Assembly (NCBI RefSeq): GCF_001425005.1
Contig: NZ_LMDB01000033.1
Coordinates: forward strand, 393,595 to 457,594
DNA: 64,000 nt
Source: Duganella sp. Root336D2
Lineage (GTDB): Bacteria; Pseudomonadota; Gammaproteobacteria; Burkholderiales; Burkholderiaceae_D
Direction of reading: 5' to 3'
In this document: positions 58,530 through 64,000 of the stretch, piece by piece
Layout of the letters: the number at the start of each line of letters is the position of its first letter
Position numbering within the stretch: the first letter of the stretch is position 1
Notes under the pieces: generated by a model
What the model was told of the DNA's origin: nothing
Seen by the model: the letters and a program-made list of their open reading frames with translations, nothing else
The model's database searches: none
Made by a program: the position numbers and the translations under genes

Positions 58530-59143
58530 GCATCTCGATCTACCAGCTTAAACCGCGTTTTCAGCAATTGCTGCGTCCATTCCTCAACCTGCTCACGCGG
58601 ATCGGCATCACGCCGAACCAGGTCACGCTGGCAGCAATGATGCTGTCCGTGGGTTACGGTGCTGCGCTGGCATTGGCACCGCAGTGCCTCGGCCTGTGGC
58701 TGGGCCTGCCTTTCTTCCTCCTGCTGCGCATGGCGCTCAACGCCATCGACGGCATGCTGGCAAATGCGACCGGCAACAAGACCGCCCTGGGCGCCTTGCT
58801 CAACGAGTTGTGCGACCAGGTATCGGACGCCGCCCTGTATCTGCCGGTCGCCCTGCTGGCTGGCGTCTCTGCGCACCTGGTGGTGCTGGTCGTCGTACTC
58901 GCACTGCTGGCGGAGTTCGCCGGTGTCCTGGCCAGCAGCATCGGCGTCCCTCGCCGCTTCGATGGACCGATGGGGAAAAGCGACCGCGCCTTTGCTTTCG
59001 GCCTGCTTGGCCTGCTCGAGTGGGCAGGCGTTGCGCCGTTCTGGCACAACGCCCTGCTTGCCGCGGTCCTGGTGCTGTCTCTGGTGACGGTATTTAACCG
59101 GGTGCGCCAGGCGCTGATGCTTTCTCCGCTAGAGACACTGTAA
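58526..59143 (+). CDS. ynbA: YnbA-like CDP-alcohol phosphatidyltransferase
   Basis: 205-residue inner-membrane protein with six predicted helices. The CDP-alcohol phosphotransferase motif D(x2)DG(x2)AR(x8)G(x3)D(x3)D appears as N72-x2-D75-G76-x2-A79-N80-x8-G89-x3-N93-x3-D97. Three canonical positions (two Asp, one Arg) are Asn, so metal or substrate handling may be special; it may be a family trait. It should attach a phosphatidyl group from CDP-diacylglycerol to an unknown alcohol. It is coupled to ynbD upstream and overlaps the convergent ynbC-like gene by 50 bp. Confidence 0.85.
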   Translation: MSISIYQLKPRFQQLLRPFLNLLTRIGITPNQVTLAAMMLSVGYGAALALAPQCLGLWLGLPFFLLLRMALNAIDGMLANATGNKTALGALLNELCDQVSDAALYLPVALLAGVSAHLVVLVVVLALLAEFAGVLASSIGVPRRFDGPMGKSDRAFAFGLLGLLEWAGVAPFWHNALLAAVLVLSLVTVFNRVRQALMLSPLETL

Positions 59144-60884
59144 AAATCCCTTCCAGCCCGATACTGGTACGCAGTTTGCGGCAGCCGGCCAGCGCAACCA
59201 GGCCATCCATCTCGGCCTGCACGCGCGGACGCATGCGCCATGGCTCGCCGCGGTGGTTGTTCAGCGTGTAGGCGATCATGTCCAGTTGCGGATGCCACGG
59301 CTGGCCGGTGTACAGCAAGCTGCCGCCTTCGCGCAGGCTGGCCGAAACTCCGCCTAGCGATTTCAGCACCAGCGCGTTGTCGCTGAACAGCTCATACAGG
59401 CCGGAAACAATGGCGATGTCGTAGCGTCCTTCCTGGCCTTTGTAGCTGTCGGCGTCGAAGGCGTCGCGGCGACAGTACTCGATGCGGGCGCTGATCTTCA
59501 GCTGTTCCGCCAACCGCTTCGCCTGGTCCAGGTTGTGCTGCTCGTAGTCGCACAGCGTGAGCTCGATCTCGCGGTCCTGGAAACGCTTGACGGTCTCCAG
59601 CACGTATCGCGCGGAACCTGCGGCAATATCGAGGATGCGCAGCGGGCCCGGGGCCTGGTGCGCCGCGATCTGCTCGGCCAGCATCTGCTGCATCTGCACC
59701 TTGCGCAGGCGGATGCCGCGCCAGCCCACCGCATCCAGGTAGCCGCGGTCCATCATGCCGCCAAAACCAAGCTTGCCGCCGGCCTGGTTGCGATACACAT
59801 AGTCCAGCGACTCGCCCGAATCAAAACCGTGACGCAGGCCGATCTTCATACCGTCGCTCAGCGGCCCCATTACCTTCAGCATGTTTCGCTGCACGCCGAA
59901 CCATGCCCGCGTCAGCGCATTGCCGGTCTGGTTGTTCACCAGCGCCGCGTAGTGTTGCGCACCCTGTCCCTGGCGATCAGCTGCCGCGAAACGCTGCGGT
60001 GATGCCGGCCTCGAAGCGAAGCATTCATCGATAAAGGCGCGGCTCGCCTGCATCGCGACGGAAGTGTCTTCCTCGTAGAAGATGGCGTGGCGGCAGCGCT
60101 GCAGCCTGACGTAGCGTTTCACTGGCGACGACAGCCGGTCGAAGAACAGCTTTTGCGGCGCCTCATGCACCACGTAATCCTGGTCCGCCGCCAGCATCAA
60201 CACCGGCGTATCGATGGCGGCTGCATCGTGCACGATGCGCTGCGCCGTATCGGCAAGTTCAAGCAGGATCTGGGCCGAGATGCTCTTGGCGATCAGCGGG
60301 TCCTCGCCGTAGGCGCGAGCCTGCTCTGCCGAATGCGTCAGCATGGTCGGGCGAATATAGCTGGTGACGAACAGATCCGGCTTAAAGCGCCGTGCGAAAC
60401 GCAGGCCCGGTTTCGCCAGCGGAACGTAAAGCTTGATCGCAAAGGCGGCGGCAGCCATGACCAGGCCGCGTACCTGCGGCGCATAGTCATGCAGCCAGGT
60501 CGCAGCCACCACGGCACCCACGCTGTTGGCCACCACCAGCACATCCTCGATCGCGAAGCCATGTTTGCTGCAGATGTGGTGCACGAAAGTATCAAGGTCG
60601 TCCACCATCGTGGCGAAGCTAGGCGCCGAACCGCGTTCGCCCGGCGAGTAGCCATGCCCGCGCGCATCGTAAGCGAACGCCCAGTCACCGTGGAAGCCGA
60701 ATTGCTCAACCAGCGCGCCGATACGGCCGGAATGCTCATGCCCGCGATGCAGGAAGACCAATGCGCGCGGCGCTCCGCTGCGTGGCGCCAGCGGCATCCA
60801 GCTCCGGTAGAACAGGCGCGTACCGTCGGCCGCGGCAAATCCGGACTGGCTCTCGCTCCAGGCCAGGCCTCGTTCAATCTTCAT
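59094..60884 (-). CDS. ynbC: YnbC-like bifunctional alpha/beta hydrolase-SAM methyltransferase
   Basis: 596 residues from ATG 60884 (AAGGA site). The N-terminal alpha/beta hydrolase (about 15-300) has HRGHEHSGRI, ARGHGYSPGERG and nucleophile VVANSVGAVVAA (S near 124); such text suits monoacylglycerol lipase-like enzymes. The C-terminal half (about 350-590) is a class I SAM methyltransferase with RILDIAAGSARYVLETV (motif I) and IVSGLYELFSD. This two-domain fusion matches E. coli YnbC. It is convergent with the ynbA-like gene (50-bp overlap) and lies 10 bp after the cdsA-like gene. It may process acyl chains and methylate the head group (inference). Confidence 0.88.
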   Translation of the reverse strand: MKIERGLAWSESQSGFAAADGTRLFYRSWMPLAPRSGAPRALVFLHRGHEHSGRIGALVEQFGFHGDWAFAYDARGHGYSPGERGSAPSFATMVDDLDTFVHHICSKHGFAIEDVLVVANSVGAVVAATWLHDYAPQVRGLVMAAAAFAIKLYVPLAKPGLRFARRFKPDLFVTSYIRPTMLTHSAEQARAYGEDPLIAKSISAQILLELADTAQRIVHDAAAIDTPVLMLAADQDYVVHEAPQKLFFDRLSSPVKRYVRLQRCRHAIFYEEDTSVAMQASRAFIDECFASRPASPQRFAAADRQGQGAQHYAALVNNQTGNALTRAWFGVQRNMLKVMGPLSDGMKIGLRHGFDSGESLDYVYRNQAGGKLGFGGMMDRGYLDAVGWRGIRLRKVQMQQMLAEQIAAHQAPGPLRILDIAAGSARYVLETVKRFQDREIELTLCDYEQHNLDQAKRLAEQLKISARIEYCRRDAFDADSYKGQEGRYDIAIVSGLYELFSDNALVLKSLGGVSASLREGGSLLYTGQPWHPQLDMIAYTLNNHRGEPWRMRPRVQAEMDGLVALAGCRKLRTSIGLEGIFTVSLAEKASAPGAPG

Positions 60885-60894
60885 TCTTTTTTCC

Positions 60895-61776
60895 TTATCG
60901 ATAATTGAGCAACAGGTACAGCAGGGGGGCCGTAACCACCAGGCTGTCCGCGCGGTCCAGCATCCCGCCATGGCCGGGAATCAGGTTTGAAAAATCCTTG
61001 ATGCCTAGCTTGCGTTTCGCCGCGGAGAACATCACGTCGCCGGCAAAGCCGCCAACCGACAGCAGCACGGCGATTGCCGCCAGCCAGGCTGGCTGGCCCA
61101 AGCCGAAGTAGGCGCCCATGCCCAGCGACAGCAGGGCGGAAACCACAACTCCGCCCAGCAAGCCTTGCCAGGTTTTTTGCGGGCTGATCTGGGGAACGAT
61201 TTTCTGCTTGCCGAACAGTTTGCCGCTGGTGAACTGGGCGATGTCGTTCAAGGCGGTCACGATGAACAGGTAAAACAGCCAGGACAGGTTCACCTTCGGC
61301 CCGAACGGCAGGTGCACAAACGCGGGGACGAAGCTGACACCAAAGCAGGTCACTGCAAACAGCAGCCAGGGCAGCGCAGCGAGCTTGCGTGAATGCCAGA
61401 GGTACGCAGCGGCAGCGACGCTGGCCAGTGCAAACGCCGCAGGCAAGGAAGAAGGCGAGTACGCGCCAGCGATAACGGCAGCGAACAGGCTCGCAGCCGC
61501 GGCGGCCAGAAAGCGGCCGGCAGCTCGACCGCAGTAAGGCGCAAGCTCCCGCGCAGCCAAGCCGCAAATGACGAGTGCCAGCAGCGGCGCACCCACCGGG
61601 TACAGGATCAAGCCGCAGCTTACAACGGGGAAGATGAACCACCAGGCATTCACCTGGTCGCGCAATTGGCTGGTACGCGAGCCAAGCGCCAATCCCACGC
61701 CTGTGGAGACCACACCCAGCAGCACGTACAAGGCAGCCATGGCGTATCCAAGCTGCGTCGTGAAAATTCCATTCAT
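60895..61776 (-). CDS. ynbB: YnbB-like phosphatidate cytidylyltransferase
   Basis: 293 residues from ATG 61776 (ATG 61785 equally possible; no clear ribosome site). It has about eight helices and the CdsA signature SAAKRKLGIKDFSNLIPGHG near 242-261 with following GMLDRADS. It makes CDP-diacylglycerol from CTP and phosphatidate. As a second CdsA-type gene in a ynb-like cluster it probably feeds the ynbA-like enzyme (E. coli YnbB is the corresponding paralogue of CdsA). No terminator separates it from the ynbC-like gene. Confidence 0.88.
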   Translation of the reverse strand: MNGIFTTQLGYAMAALYVLLGVVSTGVGLALGSRTSQLRDQVNAWWFIFPVVSCGLILYPVGAPLLALVICGLAARELAPYCGRAAGRFLAAAAASLFAAVIAGAYSPSSLPAAFALASVAAAAYLWHSRKLAALPWLLFAVTCFGVSFVPAFVHLPFGPKVNLSWLFYLFIVTALNDIAQFTSGKLFGKQKIVPQISPQKTWQGLLGGVVVSALLSLGMGAYFGLGQPAWLAAIAVLLSVGGFAGDVMFSAAKRKLGIKDFSNLIPGHGGMLDRADSLVVTAPLLYLLLNYR

Positions 61777-61832
61777 GACTTGCATTTTGCCAACAACTAG
61801 CCGATGCACAATCACACATTGTCACGAAGGGC

Positions 61833-61863
61833 AAAAAAAAACCGCCAGGTTGTCCTGGCGGTT
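61833..61863 (-). terminator. Intrinsic terminator of the M4 protease gene
   Basis: Stem AACCGCCAGG/CCTGGCGGTT with a 4-nt loop (61840-61863). On the minus strand it is followed by a run of U (61841-61833). It lies 20 bp after the protease stop codon. Confidence 0.9.
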
Positions 61864-61883
61864 CCTGTGCGTCGCTGCGCGGC

Positions 61884-63599
61884 TTATTCTGCCACGTCGG
61901 CACCCACGTTAATGGCAGCATAGGCGCGCTGGACTGCTTTCGCCTCGGCGCTATTGGCGCCGTATAGTTCCTGCGCTGCTGCCAGCACTTTCAAACGAGC
62001 GTCTGCGTAATTGGTCGACGAGGTGAACTTGGTGGTGTTCGCACGGAACCAGATACGGTAGGCCTTGTCGATGCCGATGCCGGTCATGGCCTTAGGCTGT
62101 TGGGTCAAGTATTGCGAATAGGTGTCACTGCCCACGGTAGCGCTGGAGCCCATGGCCAGGAAATAGAACATTCGGTTGTTCGGACCGCTGCTGTAGTGCA
62201 CGTCCAGGCGCTTGATGGTGGACTTCCATGCATCAGGCGATTTGCTATCCTTGCTTGGCTTGTACAGCCAGCGCAGCGGCTGGCCATTCTTCGCAATTTC
62301 CTTGCCCATCACCCAGTCGTTGCTCGATGGGACGGGCAGCGAAGTACCGGTGCCGCCGGCGCGTGCATAGGCTTCCACGGCTTCGCCCGAGATGTCGGAT
62401 GAAGACTCATTCAGGCCGCCGGATTCGCCCCGGTAGGTCAGGTTGGAAGTGGCAGCAGTGATGCCGTGGCCCATTTCGTGGCCGATCACATCGATCGAAC
62501 CCAGGTTGTTGAAGTAGCTGCCGCCGTCGCCGATGAACATGCACTTGCAGCTGTCGGAGTAGTAAGCGTTGTCGTAAGCGGTGTTGACGTGGACGGCAAT
62601 ATAGGTCGCGGTATTGTTACCGTCGAGCGAGGACCAGTTCAGCACATTCTTGTGCATGTCGTAGGTATTCATCAGGCCCCACAGCGCATTCACCGCAGCG
62701 GTCTGGCCGTTGGCATTGGTGGTGCTGCCGCCGGCAATGTACTGCTGGCCGTCGCCCCAGACATTGGTGGCATTGCTGTATACCGCGCCGGCGCTGGTGC
62801 CATGGTTGGCATTGGTGATCGCCATCGCACCGAAGGTCCCGCCGGTGCCGCGGCTGCCATCGATCATCTTGTACACGCCGCCGGACAGGGTGGTGTTGAT
62901 AGGCACGTCGCCGTTGTACTGGCTGTGGCCGGTACCGACCACATTCTGCATCGCGCTCCACTGGTCGAGGATGCGGCCGTCGCGGGCGCTGACAATGGTG
63001 TCGTAGAAGGCGCCATGGTGGCGGGTTTTCACCACGTAGGCCAGCTCATGACCGGCAACGACGTCCTGCACATCGACGGCATTCAGGTCTGCTTCAGCTT
63101 TGTTCTCGGCGCCGGCGGCACGCACGGTCTTCACGATAGGGAAGATGACCAGTTCGGCGGATGGCGGGTCGATCTCGGCGCCGGCGGCAACCATGTTGCG
63201 GCGGGCCTTGGCAATGGCTTCCTTGCCGCTAATGGACGGCTTGACATCGAAGCGCTTGCCCGTCAGGCCCTGGCGGCGTTCGCCAACCGATTCACTGACG
63301 ATGTTGCCGCCCTGGTCGGTGACCACAACGGATTCGGATTCAAAAATGCGCACACCCTTGTAGGTGTGATTCACCCGGCTGATTGCCCTCCCCCGTTCGC
63401 CGGGGTGCTGGCTGGCGATGGAGTAACCATGGTCGGCATCCAGGCCATACTTGCCCCGCTCACCGTTCAGGGTCGACACCAGGCGCGCTTTCTCCTGGGC
63501 GGAGAAGGCAACCGGGCTGGCCATCATGTTTGGGGCGGCGCCGGCGTTGGCAGCAACCATGGCGATCGCGGCTGCGATCAAGCTTGTGCGAAATTCCAT
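61884..63599 (-). CDS. Secreted M4-family (thermolysin-like) metalloprotease
   Basis: 571 residues. Signal peptide MEFRTSLIAAAIAMVAANAG (start ATG 63599 with GGAGAC upstream), an N-terminal propeptide with FTP and PepSY-type parts (about 40-215), and the mature peptidase from about 220. Zn ligands are HEMGH (H374, H378; E375 catalytic) and E398 in GGLNESSSD; the proton-donor His lies in LDVHYSSGPNNR. Two Cys (DSCKCMF) can form a disulfide. It is exported, self-processed and cleaves extracellular proteins. It stands alone with its own terminator. Confidence 0.93.
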   Translation of the reverse strand: MEFRTSLIAAAIAMVAANAGAAPNMMASPVAFSAQEKARLVSTLNGERGKYGLDADHGYSIASQHPGERGRAISRVNHTYKGVRIFESESVVVTDQGGNIVSESVGERRQGLTGKRFDVKPSISGKEAIAKARRNMVAAGAEIDPPSAELVIFPIVKTVRAAGAENKAEADLNAVDVQDVVAGHELAYVVKTRHHGAFYDTIVSARDGRILDQWSAMQNVVGTGHSQYNGDVPINTTLSGGVYKMIDGSRGTGGTFGAMAITNANHGTSAGAVYSNATNVWGDGQQYIAGGSTTNANGQTAAVNALWGLMNTYDMHKNVLNWSSLDGNNTATYIAVHVNTAYDNAYYSDSCKCMFIGDGGSYFNNLGSIDVIGHEMGHGITAATSNLTYRGESGGLNESSSDISGEAVEAYARAGGTGTSLPVPSSNDWVMGKEIAKNGQPLRWLYKPSKDSKSPDAWKSTIKRLDVHYSSGPNNRMFYFLAMGSSATVGSDTYSQYLTQQPKAMTGIGIDKAYRIWFRANTTKFTSSTNYADARLKVLAAAQELYGANSAEAKAVQRAYAAINVGADVAE

Positions 63600-63735
63600 T
63601 TCTGTCTCCAAATGTCCCGATGAGGTGGGGTGTTATAGGGAATCTAACACTATCGGGACCCGAAGGCTGAGTCAAAATTTCTACAAATTGAGACATATTT
63701 GTGTTGCTTGTCTCGAACGCAACAAGCGGAAAAGC

Positions 63736-63769
63736 AAAAAGCCCGCTGGCACATGCCTAGCGGGCTTTT
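63736..63769 (-). terminator. Distal copy of rRNA operon terminator
   Basis: AAAAGCCCGCT/AGCGGGCTTTT stem (11 bp) enclosing a GGCA/TGCC extension. On the minus strand it ends in U residues. It is the duplicated copy, beyond the 5S fragment. Confidence 0.85.
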
Positions 63770-63778
63770 CTAATAAGA

Positions 63779-63828
63779 GCCTGACGATAACCTACTTTCA
63801 CACTGGTTGCAGCACTATCATCGGCGCA
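63779..63828 (-). pseudogene. Duplicated 3' fragment of 5S rRNA
   Basis: Fifty bases identical to the 3' end of the neighbouring 5S gene, lacking its first 64 bases. It is part of the 95-bp tandem duplication and cannot fold as a complete 5S rRNA. Confidence 0.92.
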
Positions 63829-63830
63829 GC

Positions 63831-63864
63831 AAAAAGCCCGCTGGCACATGCCTAGCGGGCTTTT
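63831..63864 (-). terminator. Proximal rRNA operon terminator
   Basis: Same hairpin as 63736-63769, lying 10 bp after the 5S 3' end, followed by U on the minus strand. It should end most rRNA transcripts before the duplicated 5S fragment. Confidence 0.88.
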
Positions 63865-63873
63865 CTAATAAGA

Positions 63874-63987
63874 GCCTGACGATAACCTACTTTCACACTG
63901 GTTGCAGCACTATCATCGGCGCAAAGTCGTTTCACGGTCCTGTTCGGGATGGGAAGGGGTGGGACCGACTTGCTATGGTCATCAGGC
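63874..63987 (-). rRNA. rrf: 5S ribosomal RNA
   Basis: A 114-base segment whose minus strand starts GCCTGATGACCATAGCAAG, has the conserved CCCACCCCTTCCCATCCCGAAC region, and ends GGTTATCGTCAGGC, so the two ends pair as in 5S helix I. The 23S gene should lie just beyond the right edge, upstream on the minus strand. Exact ends may differ by a base or two. Confidence 0.95.
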
Positions 63988-64000
63988 ATAACTTGTAGCA

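Larger units (their letters stand above)
63734..63923. repeat. Perfect 95-bp tandem duplication covering 5S 3' end and terminator
   Basis: Unit 1 is 63734-63828 and unit 2 is 63829-63923, identical at every base. Each contains a GC-rich terminator hairpin followed by the last 50 bases of the 5S gene (read on the plus strand). Only unit 2 continues into the complete 5S gene. Confidence 0.96.

Noticed and set aside
63734..63923. Short direct repeats near the right edge as a CRISPR array
   Set aside because: There are just two abutting identical 95-bp units with 5S sequence and terminators, without spacers.

Overview
The window looks like a chromosomal segment of a betaproteobacterium in the Oxalobacteraceae (Massilia/Duganella/Telluria type). 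The evidence is high GC and dense coding; the queA-tgt-yajC-secD-secF block; tandem fadD genes; a Pseudomonas-type two-subunit arginine succinyltransferase (aruF/aruG); a PEP-CTERM protein; and the closest family resemblances of most proteins. This taxonomy is inferred from protein content, not from a database search. No intergenic stretch exceeds about 300 bases; the longest (queA-recG, about 294 bp; M4 protease-5S, about 270 bp) are described under their neighbours. No tRNA, CRISPR array, prophage or insertion sequence was found. One rRNA operon enters from the right edge, and its 5S gene lies on the minus strand.

Layout. 1-5.2 kb: arginine succinyltransferase pathway genes (astC, aruF, partial aruG) behind an ArgR-like AraC regulator and a DMT exporter. 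5.2-7.3 kb: MarR regulator, a small conserved protein, an HDOD protein and a secreted protein. 7.3-12 kb: an unusual group of a YdhS-like FAD protein, APS kinase, arginase-like protein, sulfotransferase and methyltransferase, which could make and use PAPS for a sulfated product. 12.2-15.7 kb: haloalkane dehalogenase, GST, WYL regulator and LacI regulator. 15.7-23.7 kb: housekeeping (secF, secD, yajC, tgt, queA, recG). 23.7-29.8 kb: PEP-CTERM protein, lipoprotein, then BlaI, an M56-M23 fusion protease, a TonB-dependent receptor and a second M23 peptidase. 29.8-35.3 kb: MFS transporter with a coupled 42-residue membrane protein, secreted protein, oxidoreductase, DUF3025, pyrC and a VOC protein. 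35.4-40 kb: gltLIJK glutamate/aspartate ABC importer and a dctA-type symporter. 40-49.3 kb: M20 peptidase, Atm1-type ABC exporter, thioesterase, PhoD, small lysozyme-like protein and two fadD genes. 49.4-55.5 kb: predicted aminopeptidase, molybdopterin oxidoreductase, M20 amidohydrolase, hydroxyacid dehydrogenase and PagL. 55.5-61.8 kb: a phospholipid gene cluster with the four families of E. coli ynbABCD plus an SDR and a patatin. 61.8-64 kb: secreted M4 metalloprotease and 5S rRNA with a tandem duplication.

The most distinctive points are as follows. (1) A BlaI/BlaR1-like locus carries an LytM/M23 peptidase where BlaR1 has its penicillin sensor, linked to a TonB receptor and a second M23 enzyme, with two matching operators. 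(2) A rearranged ynbABCD-type lipid cluster. (3) An orphan sulfation gene group in which the APS kinase and arginase-like genes overlap tail to tail by 217 bp. (4) Several genes have a TATAAT-like box only 5-7 nt before the ATG, suggesting leaderless mRNAs. (5) Palindromic repeats abut stop codons, and one of them appears to have removed the stop of an M20 peptidase gene.
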